Positions 44,369-52,619 of a DNA stretch of 64,000 bases are shown in pieces. The first letter of the stretch is position 1. Every line of letters starts with the position of its first letter. This DNA is from Actinomadura flavalba DSM 45200 (GTDB lineage Bacteria; Actinomycetota; Actinomycetes; Streptosporangiales; Streptosporangiaceae). The notes under the pieces are model-generated. The model was not told the DNA's origin. It ran no database searches and saw only the letters and a list, made by a program, of their open reading frames with translations. The DNA is taken from positions 62,001 through 126,000 of the forward strand of contig NZ_KB894100.1 in assembly GCF_000374305.1 (NCBI RefSeq). The letters run 5' to 3'. A program made the translations under genes and the position numbers.

Positions 44369-44402
44369 GAACGGCCCCGACGGCCCGCCGCCGGGGCCGT
44401 TC
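44369..44402. terminator. Hairpin terminator after the ThDP gene
   Basis: Perfect 11-bp arms at 44369-44379 and 44392-44402 with a 12-nt GC-rich loop, followed by GCCTTTCC. It lies 8 bp after the stop at 44360. The rest of the 316-bp gap to 44676 holds a decayed copy of the next gene's 3' end (44475-44518) and otherwise GC-rich spacer with no ORF I can support. Confidence 0.75.
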
Positions 44403-44474
44403 GCCTTTCCGACCCACCACCCGGCCCGCCCAGCGGGAATGCCGAGAACCCGGCGCCTTGCGGCGCAGACCGCC

Positions 44475-44518
44475 GTTCGGGCTCCTCTCGCAATGTCCCC
44501 GGCGGACAGGCCGCTGGG
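44475..44518 (-). pseudogene. Duplicated 3'-end fragment of the FAD oxidoreductase gene
   Basis: This segment matches 44687-44730, the end of the adjacent oxidoreductase gene, at 36 of 44 positions. Read on the minus strand it gives SGLSAGDIARGARTA, compared with DGLFTGDIARGARTPL at the true C terminus. Only the tail is present, so it is a remnant of a duplication or recombination, like the DUF397 tail remnants at 2.3-2.4 kb. Confidence 0.65.
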
Positions 44519-44676
44519 CCGTTCACGGCCCGGCGGGCCGCAGGTCCGCTCGGCGGGAGTGCGGTGGGGCCGGTGCGGGGACCCGGCGGCTTTCGGGTCA
44601 GATTGTCGTTCGGGGTTCTGGGGGCATGCCGCGCGGCCCGCTCGGCGGGGGCCGAGGGGCCGGGCGGGGTGCCGGG

Positions 44677-46071
44677 TCAGAGGGGGGTTCGGGCTCCTCT
44701 GGCGATGTCTCCGGTGAAGAGGCCGTCGGGGTCGGTGGACGTGCGGACGCGGTGGACCGCTCGGGCCGCCGGGACGTCCAGGTGGCGTTGGGGACGGGCC
44801 GCGTCCTCGACCAGCGACGGGATCGTCCAGCCGCTGTCCCACGGCGTGAGGGCCGCGCGCATCGCCGTGCAGTGGTCGCGCAGGTCGTCCTCGGTGACGC
44901 CGCCGAACGGCGCCCCCGAGCCGAGGTAGGCGAAGCGGGCGTCCACGTGGGTGAGCGCGCCGCCGCCCGGGGCGGGGCGCGCGAACGCGCCGCCGAGCTG
45001 GCGGAACCCGGCCAGCACCAGCGGCGAGCCCGAGCCCTCGCCCGCCAGCCGCAGGAACGCGGCGGCGGCGTCGCCGTCCACGTCCCGCAGCAGCAGGTGG
45101 TCGCCCCGGAACGGCAGCGGCTCCGGGGCGTCCATGTGCGCCGACAGCACGGCCGCCGCCGGGCCCGGACGCCAGGTGTCGAGCACCGGTTCGGCGACGG
45201 CGCGCAGCGGCCGCAGCAGGTCGGCCGCGATCGTCCGGGCGCGGCCCGCGTCCCGGCTCTCCGCCGCCAGCACCGCGCCGTCCACGCACACCAGCGGGCC
45301 GCCGCGCAGCGACGGCGGCAGCGGCGCGTCCGCCGGGAAGTGCAGAATCCGCAGCGACGTGGCCGCCTCCTCCGGCGCGCCGCGCGTCCAGGAGAGCCAG
45401 CGCGCCAGCAGCTCCGGGGCCTGCGCGGCGGGCCAGAACGCCGCGCCGGTGACGACCTCGGCCGCCGGGAACAGCTCGATCTCCACGGCGGTGACGACGC
45501 CGAAGCCGCCGCCCCCGCCGCGCAGCGCCCAGAACAGCTCCGGCTCGCTCGACGCGTCCACGCGGCGGTGCGCGCCGTCGGCGGTGACCAGCTCCACCGC
45601 CCGCACCGTGTTCACGGCCAGCCCGGCGCGGCGCCCGTAGAAGCTGACGCCGCCGCCGAGCAGGTAGCCGACGGCGCCGACGAGGGCCGAGGAGCCGTGC
45701 GCCGCCGCCAGACCGTGCTCGGCGGCGGCGGGTACCACGTCGCCCCACGTCGCGCCCGCCGGGACGCGCGCGACGCGGGCGGCGGCGTCCACCGTCACCG
45801 GATCGCCGAACCGGGTGCGCAGCAGCAGCGCGCCCGTCGGCGGCGCGACCGCCGCCGACGCGTGCCCGGTGGTGTGCACGCGCACGCCCATCCCCTCGGC
45901 CCGCGCGTGGTCCAGCGCCCGCCGCACCTCGGCCACCGACGTGACGGTGACCGCGGCGGCGGGCCGCGCGGGCGCGGCCAGGTTGAACACGCGCGTCGCC
46001 GTGGCGTAGGCGCGCTCGCCGGGGTAGCCGGGACGCGTCCCGGTCCCCGGCGCCTGCGCTCCGGCCGTCAC
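44677..46071 (-). CDS. FAD-linked oxidoreductase (berberine-bridge/PCMH type), no Cys ligand
   Basis: A 464-residue PCMH-type flavoprotein. The segment VRVHTTGHASAAVAPPTG (about residues 56-73) contains the His used for covalent FAD in this family. The position that in bicovalent members is Cys reads HGSSALVGAVGYLLGGG, with no Cys, so FAD would be singly linked. The BBE C-terminal domain ends PDGLFTGDIARG. It oxidises alcohols or forms rings in many pathways. GTG 46071 overlaps the upstream stop (GTGA), making an operon with 46068-47252. A related bicovalent-type enzyme lies at 58718-60148. Confidence 0.85.
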   Translation of the reverse strand: MTAGAQAPGTGTRPGYPGERAYATATRVFNLAAPARPAAAVTVTSVAEVRRALDHARAEGMGVRVHTTGHASAAVAPPTGALLLRTRFGDPVTVDAAARVARVPAGATWGDVVPAAAEHGLAAAHGSSALVGAVGYLLGGGVSFYGRRAGLAVNTVRAVELVTADGAHRRVDASSEPELFWALRGGGGGFGVVTAVEIELFPAAEVVTGAAFWPAAQAPELLARWLSWTRGAPEEAATSLRILHFPADAPLPPSLRGGPLVCVDGAVLAAESRDAGRARTIAADLLRPLRAVAEPVLDTWRPGPAAAVLSAHMDAPEPLPFRGDHLLLRDVDGDAAAAFLRLAGEGSGSPLVLAGFRQLGGAFARPAPGGGALTHVDARFAYLGSGAPFGGVTEDDLRDHCTAMRAALTPWDSGWTIPSLVEDAARPQRHLDVPAARAVHRVRTSTDPDGLFTGDIARGARTPL

Positions 46072-47252
46072 AGGTAGAGGGTGTTCGGGTCGAGCCCGCA
46101 CAGCACGCGGCCGTACAGCTCGGCGTTCGTGCTCGGGTGCATGAGCGCGTGCTGGTTGATCGCCTGCGCGTCCCGCTGGACGCGCTGGATCACCTGCGCG
46201 TTGTAGATGGACGAGCCGCCGCTCGCGCCCGCGAGGATGTCCACGGACTTCTTGCCGAGCTGCACGACGCGGCCGAGCGACGCCCGCGCCCGCACCCGCT
46301 CCTCCAGCGTCCACGGGTCGCCGGAGACGCCCTTGGCGTCCACCAGGTCGGCGAGCCGGTGGGCGTGGAACTCGGCCTCGTCGGCCGTCAGCACGGCCTC
46401 GGCGGCCTCCAGGTGCGTGACCGGCGCCTCCCGCTGGCTCTCGTACGCCGTGTAGGTGATCTTGCGGTCGGGCAGCCGCTCGAAGAACGCCTCCCGGGCC
46501 GCCGCCGCCAGGCCCAGCACGGTGCCGACCGACGACGCGGACGCCACCGGCAGCAGCGGCGGCCGGTAGATCGGCGTGTCGGCGTTCGCCCGCGACGCGC
46601 CCTGCTGGGCGAGCACGGCGCCGAGCGGCAGCACCCGGATGCCGGGCACGAACACGTCCTGCGCGACCGTCGTGACGCTGCCGCTGCCGCGCATCCCGGC
46701 GGTGTGCCAGTCGTCGACGATCGTCAGGTCCGACAGCGGCACCAGGGCCATGATCGGCTGCATCGAGCCGTCCTCGCCCGGCATGACCGCGATGACCTCC
46801 TGCCAGTGCGCGTGGTGCGCGCCGCTCTGGAAGCCCCACGAGCCGTTGAGCACGACGCCGCCGTCGGCCGGGGCCGCCATGGCGCTCGGGCTGAGCGTGC
46901 CGCAGATCCGCACGTCCGGGGTGGAGAAGACCTCGTCCTGCACCTCGTCGGGGAACTGGCACGCCATCCACGTCGGAATCCAGTAGACCGACGCGGTCCA
47001 CGCGGCCGAGCCGTCGCCCCGGCCGAGCTGCGCGGCCACCTCGACCAGCGTGCGGGTGTCGGCCTCGTAGCCGCCGTAGCGGCGGGGAACGCGCAGCCGG
47101 AACACGCCGGCTCCGGCAAGGGCCTCGATCGTCTCGTCGTGCAGCCGCCGGTTCTCCTCCGCCCACGCCGACTTCTCCCGCAGGTGCGGGACGATGTCGG
47201 CGGCGCGCCGGGAAAGCTCGGACCTGGCCGGTGCCTTTTCGGTGACGTCCAC
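46068..47252 (-). CDS. Acyl-CoA-dehydrogenase-fold flavin monooxygenase
   Basis: A 394-residue group D flavin monooxygenase: ALAGAGVFRLRVPRRYGGYE near residues 44-63, AAQLGRGDGSAAWTAS, GMRGSGSVTTVAQDVFVPG, and the C-terminal RVQRDAQAINQHALMHPS. It is a paralogue of 38810-40015, with different flanking genes. GTG 47252 follows GGGAGGA. Candidate reactions are aromatic hydroxylation or N-oxidation of an aminosugar. Promoter region 47253-47430 carries the paired cluster element. Confidence 0.8.
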   Translation of the reverse strand: MDVTEKAPARSELSRRAADIVPHLREKSAWAEENRRLHDETIEALAGAGVFRLRVPRRYGGYEADTRTLVEVAAQLGRGDGSAAWTASVYWIPTWMACQFPDEVQDEVFSTPDVRICGTLSPSAMAAPADGGVVLNGSWGFQSGAHHAHWQEVIAVMPGEDGSMQPIMALVPLSDLTIVDDWHTAGMRGSGSVTTVAQDVFVPGIRVLPLGAVLAQQGASRANADTPIYRPPLLPVASASSVGTVLGLAAAAREAFFERLPDRKITYTAYESQREAPVTHLEAAEAVLTADEAEFHAHRLADLVDAKGVSGDPWTLEERVRARASLGRVVQLGKKSVDILAGASGGSSIYNAQVIQRVQRDAQAINQHALMHPSTNAELYGRVLCGLDPNTLYL

Positions 47253-47311
47253 TTCGCGCGTCCTCCCTCGATGGTTGCCGAATTCATTTTTCCGCCGCCA
47301 CGCGAACGGGA

Positions 47312-47358
47312 CATCTCGCAGATTGCGCGAGCGCGGAGAAAACGCACGCGCAAAGATG
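47312..47358. promoter_or_regulatory. Paired 16-bp cluster element, divergent flavoprotein genes
   Basis: CATCTCGCAGATTGCG (47312-47327) faces the minus operon, 59 bp from its start. CGCACGCGCAAAGATG (47343-47358) faces 47431, 72 bp from its start. Centres are 31 bp apart. Confidence 0.68.
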
Positions 47359-47430
47359 CGCGACGGGCACCGCCGCCGCCACGCTGGCGTGAGGCCGACG
47401 CGACGGTCGTCGGCGCGGGAGGCAGCCATC

Positions 47431-48813
47431 GTGAACAGCAGGAATGGCGCGCACGCGGTCGTGCTCGGCGGGAGCATGGCGGGACTGTTCGCCGCGCGCG
47501 TGCTCGCCGAGCACTACGACCAGGTCACCATCGTGGAGCGCGACGAGGTCGTCGGGGTGCGCGGGCCGCGCTCGGGCGCACCGCACACCGTGCACGCGCA
47601 CGGATTGCACGCGCGCGGCCATCTGGCCGTCGAGGAGTTCTTTCCGGGGATCACCAAGGAATTGCAGGACGCCGGAATTCCCACCGGCGACCTCGGCGAG
47701 ATGCGCTGGTTCTTCAACGCCCGCCGCATCCAGCCCGCCCACACCGGGCTGCTCTCGGTCACCGCGCCGCGCCCCGTCCTGGAGGCGCACGTCCGGGCGC
47801 GGGTCGTGGACCTGCCGAACGTCCAGGTCCTCCAGCGGCACGACGTGCTCGCCCCCGTCGCCGCGCCCGGCGGCGGCAGCGTGCGCGGCGTGACCGTCCG
47901 GCCCCGCGCCGAGGGCGCCGACGCGTTCACGCTCGACGCCGACGTCGTCGTGGACGCCACCGGGCGCGGCTCGCGCACCCCCGCGTGGCTGGAGGCGATG
48001 GGGTACAAGCGGCCCGAGGAGGAGCGCGTCCGCGTCGGCCTGGCCTACACCACGCGGCACTACCGGACGCGGCCCGGCATGTTCGACGGCGTCCAGTCGA
48101 TCAACCCGGTCGCCACGCCCGACCACCCGCGCGGCGCGTTCTTCGGCCAGGTCGGCCCCGACACCTGCATCCTGTCGCTCACCGGCCTGCTCGGCGACCA
48201 CCCGCCCACCGACCACGAGGGGTTCCTGGAGTTCACCCGCTCGCTGCCCGTCCCGGACGTGTACGAGGCCATGCACGACGCCGAGGCGCTGGACGAGCCG
48301 GTCCGCTTCACCTTCCCGGCCAGCCAGCGGCGCCGCTACGAGCGCCTGGACCGCTTCCCCTCGGGGCTGCTGGTCATCGGTGACGCGCTGTGCAGCTTCA
48401 ACCCCGTCTACGGGCAGGGCATGAGCGTGGCCGCGCTCCAGGCGACGGCGCTGCGCGACCGGCTCCGCAAGGGCGACGCCGAGCCCGCCGGGTTCCTCAG
48501 CGACGTGGCCCGCGTCATCGACGCACCCTGGGAGGTCTCGGCGGGCGGCGACCTGGACTTCCCCGGCGTCGAGGGCCACCGCACCACCAAGATCCGCGTC
48601 GGCAACGCCTACGTGGCCCGGCTCCAGTACGCGGCGACCAAGGACGCCCGGCTGACCGAGGCGTTCATGCGCGTCGCCGGGCTGATGGACCCGCCCACGG
48701 CGCTGATGCGGCCCCGGACCGTCGCGCGGGTGCTCCGGCACGCCGTGCGCCGGCCGCCCGCCGGTGTCGCCCGGCGGGCGGCCGGCCCGAAGGATCGCAG
48801 CGCTAGTACGTGA
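47431..48813 (+). CDS. FAD-dependent oxidoreductase, first of two paralogues
   Basis: A 460-residue class A-like flavoprotein. FAD-binding VVLGGSMAGLFAARVLAEHYD is at residues 9-29, DATGRGSRTP near 174, and GDALCSFNPVYGQGMS (near 318) is the GD motif. It lacks the W-x-W-x-I-P motif of flavin halogenases, so it is a monooxygenase or dehydrogenase. It shares the same layout with 51006-52355, including LVVxGDAxCSxxPVYxQGM. Start GTG 47431 follows GGGAGG. The stop overlaps the convergent alcohol dehydrogenase by 11 bp. Possibly epoxidises or hydroxylates the core. Confidence 0.82.
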   Translation: MNSRNGAHAVVLGGSMAGLFAARVLAEHYDQVTIVERDEVVGVRGPRSGAPHTVHAHGLHARGHLAVEEFFPGITKELQDAGIPTGDLGEMRWFFNARRIQPAHTGLLSVTAPRPVLEAHVRARVVDLPNVQVLQRHDVLAPVAAPGGGSVRGVTVRPRAEGADAFTLDADVVVDATGRGSRTPAWLEAMGYKRPEEERVRVGLAYTTRHYRTRPGMFDGVQSINPVATPDHPRGAFFGQVGPDTCILSLTGLLGDHPPTDHEGFLEFTRSLPVPDVYEAMHDAEALDEPVRFTFPASQRRRYERLDRFPSGLLVIGDALCSFNPVYGQGMSVAALQATALRDRLRKGDAEPAGFLSDVARVIDAPWEVSAGGDLDFPGVEGHRTTKIRVGNAYVARLQYAATKDARLTEAFMRVAGLMDPPTALMRPRTVARVLRHAVRRPPAGVARRAAGPKDRSAST

Positions 48814-49825
48814 CGACGGCGCGGAAGCGCGCCGCGCCGTCCGCCACCCGGGTGAACGCGTCGGAGACCTTCTCCTTCGGGAAGGTCTCCACCACCGGGG
48901 TCACCGCGCCGGACGCGGCCACCGCCAGCGCCTCGCGCAGCAGGTGCGGGCCGTCGTGCGTCGACCCGACGATCCGCTGCCCGAGGCCGAAGAACGGGTA
49001 CACCGCCGCGGGCGGGAGCTGGAGCGGCGCGGCGGCGTCGATGCCCGACAGCACCATCGTCCCGCCGGGCCGCAGCCCCGCCATCGCGTCCCCGGCGGCG
49101 GCGTGCGACGGCCCGGTGACCAGCAGCACGTCCGCGCCCCCGGCGGCGCGCAGCCCGGCGCCGTCGGACACGACCTCGTCGGCGCCCAGCCGGCGGGCCG
49201 CGTCGTGCTTGTCGGCCGACCGGGTGACCGCCACGGTGCCGAACCCGCACGCCTTGGCGTACTGGAGGGCCAGGTGGCCGACGCCGCCGATGCCGAGCAC
49301 CGCGACGCGGGCGTGCGGGGCGGGGTCGGCGGCGCGCAGCGCGGACCAGGCGGTGTACCCGGCGCACATCAGCGGCGCCGCGACCTCCGGGTCCAGGCCC
49401 GCCGGGATCGGCACGGTCTGGTCGGCGGCGGCCGTCAGGTACTCGGCGTGCCCGCCCTGCACGCTGAACCCCGTCGTGACGGGCGCCGCGCACAGGAACG
49501 CGGCGGTGCCCGTCACCGGGAGCCCCAGCGAGCAGTAGTCGCAGCGCCCGCAGGTGCCGCGCACCCACGTCACGCCGACGCGGTCGCCGACGCGCCGCGA
49601 CGTCACCCCCTCGCCGACGGCGACGACCTCACCGACCGGCTCGTGCCCCGGCACGGCCGGGTCGGCCGTCGGGAACGGGATCACGCCGCGCGTCGCCAGC
49701 ACGTCGTTGTGGCAGACGCCGGACGCCTGCACGCGCACCAGCACCTCGCCGGGGGCGGGCTCGGGCGTCGGTAGCTCGCGCAGCTCCCACGCGGCACCGA
49801 CCTCGGGAATCACGGCTGCTCTCAC
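48803..49825 (-). CDS. Zinc-dependent alcohol dehydrogenase
   Basis: A 340-residue MDR alcohol dehydrogenase. Catalytic zinc ligands lie in VCHNDVLATRG (about residue 37) and GHEPVGEVVAVGEG; the structural zinc loop is CGRCDYC (about 92-98) although the last Cys is displaced. The NAD(P) loop is VLGIGGVGHLALQYAK. It belongs to the AdhP-like class and would interconvert an alcohol and aldehyde or ketone. Its GTG start overlaps the stop of the epoxide hydrolase (GTGA). An oxidoreductase after an epoxide-opening enzyme would act on the resulting diol. Confidence 0.87.
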   Translation of the reverse strand: MRAAVIPEVGAAWELRELPTPEPAPGEVLVRVQASGVCHNDVLATRGVIPFPTADPAVPGHEPVGEVVAVGEGVTSRRVGDRVGVTWVRGTCGRCDYCSLGLPVTGTAAFLCAAPVTTGFSVQGGHAEYLTAAADQTVPIPAGLDPEVAAPLMCAGYTAWSALRAADPAPHARVAVLGIGGVGHLALQYAKACGFGTVAVTRSADKHDAARRLGADEVVSDGAGLRAAGGADVLLVTGPSHAAAGDAMAGLRPGGTMVLSGIDAAAPLQLPPAAVYPFFGLGQRIVGSTHDGPHLLREALAVAASGAVTPVVETFPKEKVSDAFTRVADGAARFRAVVTY

Positions 49826-50988
49826 GGGCTCGTCTCCTCACGCAGCGGACGGAAGAACGCACGGACATCGTTCACCAGCAGATCCGGCTGTTCCAGGGCC
49901 GGGAAGTGCCCGCCCCGGTCGAACTCGGTCCACCGGGCGAGCGTCGGGACGTCGCGCTCGGCCAGCCGCCGCAGCGGCAGCATCGCGTCGTCGGGGAACA
50001 CGGCCACGCCGACCGGGACGCGCAGCGGCTCGGGCGCCGCCCCGGCGCTCAGGTCGGCGGCGCCCTCGAAGTAGTGCTGCGCCGACGACGCGGCCGTCCC
50101 GGTGAACCAGTAGAGCGCGGCGGTGGTGAGGACGCGGTCGCGCCGGACGGTCTCGTCCCGCCCGGGCTCGTCCCGCGACGCCGTCCAGTCGTGGAAGCGC
50201 TCCACGATCCAGGCGAGCTGGCCGACGGGGGAGTCGTTGAGCGCGTAGCCGAGCGTGTGCGGGCGGGTCGACTGGAGCTTCATGTAGCCGGACAGCTCGG
50301 CGTCGAACCGGCCCAGCCGCGCCAGCGCCCGCTGGTCGGACTCCGACAGCCCCTCCAGCTCCGCCGGGTCGCCGGACGGGAACGTCAGCAGCAGGTTCAC
50401 GTGCACGCCGGCGACCTGCTCGGGCGCGGCCCGGCCCAGCTCCAGCGACACGACGGCGCCCGCGTCGGTGCCCTGCGCCGCGTACCGCTCGTAGCCGAGC
50501 CGCCGCATCAGCTCCGCCCACGCCCGCCCGGCGCGGCGGGCGTTCCAGCCGGTGTCGCGCAGCGGGGTGGAGAAGCCGAACCCGGGGATCGACGGCACCA
50601 CGACGTGGAACGCGTCGGCGGCGTCGCCGCCGTGCGCGCGCGGATCGGTCAGCGGCCCGATGACGTCGAGGAACTCGGCGACCGAGCCGGGCCAGCCGTG
50701 GGTGAGCAGCAGCGGCAGCGCGCCCGGCTCGGCCGAGCGCACGTGCAGGAAGTGCACGGTGGCGCCGTCGATCTCGGTGCGGTACTGCGGGTACCGGTTC
50801 AGCTCGGCCTCGGCGGCCCGCCAGTCGAACTTGTGCTGCCAGTGGTCGGCCAGCTCGCGCAGGTGGCGGGCCGGGACGCCGCGCGCCCAGCCCTCGCCGG
50901 GCAGCTCGTCCGGCCAGCGGGTCGCGGCGAGCCGCCGGTTCAGATCGTCCAGGTCGTCCTGGGGGACCTCGATGCGGAAGGGGCGCAT
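49822..50988 (-). CDS. Epoxide hydrolase (SgcF-like)
   Basis: A 388-residue alpha/beta-hydrolase epoxide hydrolase with the N-terminal EHN domain (DDLDDLNRRLAATRWPDELPG). Oxyanion-side HGWP is at 97-100, nucleophile Asp175 in QGTDAGAVVSLE, catalytic His361 in RGGHFPALEQPD, with Tyr235 and Tyr306 as likely epoxide-activating residues. Numbering closely follows SgcF (nucleophile Asp176), which opens the enediyne-core epoxide to a vicinal diol in C-1027; NcsF homologues do likewise. This gene supports a nine-membered core with an epoxide intermediate. ATG 50988 follows GAGGAG. Confidence 0.92.
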   Translation of the reverse strand: MRPFRIEVPQDDLDDLNRRLAATRWPDELPGEGWARGVPARHLRELADHWQHKFDWRAAEAELNRYPQYRTEIDGATVHFLHVRSAEPGALPLLLTHGWPGSVAEFLDVIGPLTDPRAHGGDAADAFHVVVPSIPGFGFSTPLRDTGWNARRAGRAWAELMRRLGYERYAAQGTDAGAVVSLELGRAAPEQVAGVHVNLLLTFPSGDPAELEGLSESDQRALARLGRFDAELSGYMKLQSTRPHTLGYALNDSPVGQLAWIVERFHDWTASRDEPGRDETVRRDRVLTTAALYWFTGTAASSAQHYFEGAADLSAGAAPEPLRVPVGVAVFPDDAMLPLRRLAERDVPTLARWTEFDRGGHFPALEQPDLLVNDVRAFFRPLREETSP

Positions 50989-51005
50989 GGTTCTCCTCGC
51001 GGTTC

Positions 51006-52355
51006 TCAGCGGCGGGCGTCGGACGGGGCGGCGGAGCGGCGGCCGTGGCGCAGCACGCGCAGCATCACGGCGGGGCGCATCAGCGCCTCGGGCGGGTCGA
51101 CCATCCCGGCGACGCGCATGAACGCGGCGGTCAGCGACCCGTCCTTCCCGGCGGCGGCGTGCAGGCGCCGGACGTAGGCGTTGCCGACGCGGATCTTCAG
51201 CGGGCGGTCGCCGGGCACCCCGGCGAAGCCGAGGTCGCCGGTCGTGGAGCTCTCCCACGCCGCGCGGACCGTCTTGGCGATGTCGGTGAAGAACGCCGCC
51301 GCCCGGGGGTCGGCGCCCTCGTGCGCGTGGTCGCGCAGCGTGATCGCCTCCACGGCGGCGATCGTCATGCCCTGCGCGTACACGGGCGTGGGGCTGCACA
51401 CGGCGTCACCGACGACCAGCAGCCCCTCGGGGAAGCGGTCCAGGTCCTCGTAGTGCCGCCACACGCTCGTCGGGTGGCGGAACGGCACCGGGTCGTCGAT
51501 CGGCTCGCCCTCGCTGATGATGTCGTGGACGTCGGGCACCGGCAGCGACCGGGCGTAGGCGGTGAAAGCCTCCGGGTCGGTCGGGACGCGGTCTCCGACC
51601 ACGCCGGTCAGCGACAGGATGATCTTCCCGTTCTCCATCTTGGAGAAGAACGCGCCGCGCGGCGTCACCGGCGTCGAGACCGTGTTGATGGACTGGTCGC
51701 CGTCGAACAGGTCCTTGTCGCCCTGCCGGTAGAACCGGGTGGCGTAGCGCAGGTCGATCTTCATGTGCTCCTCGACGGGCTTGGGGTAGCCCAGCTCCGC
51801 GAGCAGCACCGGCAGCCGCGACCCCCGGCCGGTCGCGTCCACCACCAGGTCGGCCGTGACCTCCTCGGTGGCGCCGTCGTGCAGCAGCCGGACGCCGGTG
51901 ACCCGGGTCCGGTCGGGGTCGGTCAGCAGCGTGGTGAACTCCGTCCGGTCCCGCAGGACGACGTTCGGCAGCGCGGCGACCCGGCCCCGGACGACGTGCT
52001 CCAGCAGCGGCCGCGTCGCGGCGATGGCCGCCAGGCCGGTCTCGGCGCGGCGCAGCCGCCGCCCGTGGAAGTACCAGCGGACCCCGTGGCCGAGGTCGCA
52101 GGTGAGCGCGCCGTGGTCGCGCAGCTCGTCGACGAAGCCCGGGAACAGCTCCTCCAGGGCCTCCTTGCCCCGGGCCAGCAGCCCGTGGATGTGCCGGCCC
52201 TGCGGCACGCCGCGCCGCGGCACCGCCTCGTCCGGGTAGGTGTCGCGGTCCACCACCAGCACCTCGTCGTAGCCCTCCGAGAGGGCCCGTGCCGCGAGGA
52301 GTCCCGCGATGCTCCCGCCGAGCACCACGGCCTTGCGTCCGCCCTTACCGCTCAT
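51006..52355 (-). CDS. FAD-dependent oxidoreductase, second paralogue
   Basis: A 449-residue flavoprotein paralogous to 47431-48813. FAD motif VVLGGSIAGLLAARALSEGYD at residues 10-30, VVDATGRGSRLP near 178, and VVGDAVCSPTPVYAQGM near 310. No halogenase motif is seen. It is the first gene of a minus-strand set with epoxide hydrolase and alcohol dehydrogenase, 17 nt upstream of the hydrolase. An attractive inference is that it makes the epoxide that SgcF-like hydrolase opens, but the family is broad. Confidence 0.83.
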   Translation of the reverse strand: MSGKGGRKAVVLGGSIAGLLAARALSEGYDEVLVVDRDTYPDEAVPRRGVPQGRHIHGLLARGKEALEELFPGFVDELRDHGALTCDLGHGVRWYFHGRRLRRAETGLAAIAATRPLLEHVVRGRVAALPNVVLRDRTEFTTLLTDPDRTRVTGVRLLHDGATEEVTADLVVDATGRGSRLPVLLAELGYPKPVEEHMKIDLRYATRFYRQGDKDLFDGDQSINTVSTPVTPRGAFFSKMENGKIILSLTGVVGDRVPTDPEAFTAYARSLPVPDVHDIISEGEPIDDPVPFRHPTSVWRHYEDLDRFPEGLLVVGDAVCSPTPVYAQGMTIAAVEAITLRDHAHEGADPRAAAFFTDIAKTVRAAWESSTTGDLGFAGVPGDRPLKIRVGNAYVRRLHAAAGKDGSLTAAFMRVAGMVDPPEALMRPAVMLRVLRHGRRSAAPSDARR

Positions 52356-52481
52356 GCGACGGCACCTTCCATGCAGAATGAATGGACGCGGAAAACCCCG
52401 GACGGCGGATCGTCGATGCCACTGTCCGTCGCCACGGCGTATTCACACGGATTTCATTGTCAGGCGCTCGTCGAATGGCCG

Positions 52482-52542
52482 CCACTCCAATGATGCGGAC
52501 GTTTCGCACGGCCCGCCCGTGAAGTTCGCACGGCGGGAGATG
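52482..52542. promoter_or_regulatory. Paired 16-bp cluster element, FAD enzyme/condensation divergent region
   Basis: CGCACGGCGGGAGATG (52527-52542) faces the condensation gene, 77 bp from its start. The opposed CCACTC-N5-ATGCG (52482-52497) is degenerate and 126 bp from the minus gene. The 264-bp gap is otherwise relatively AT-rich near 52370-52460 and without genes. Confidence 0.6.
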
Positions 52543-52619
52543 TGCGACGCACGGTCCGGGAGGGAACCTGTGTGTCGGCCTGTGTTAACGGCGAACCGAA
52601 CGGTTGGGGGAGTGGTCCC

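Noticed and set aside
47431..52355. The two FAD-dependent enzymes as flavin halogenases
   Set aside because: Neither contains the W-x-W-x-I-P motif or the conserved Lys region of flavin-dependent halogenases.
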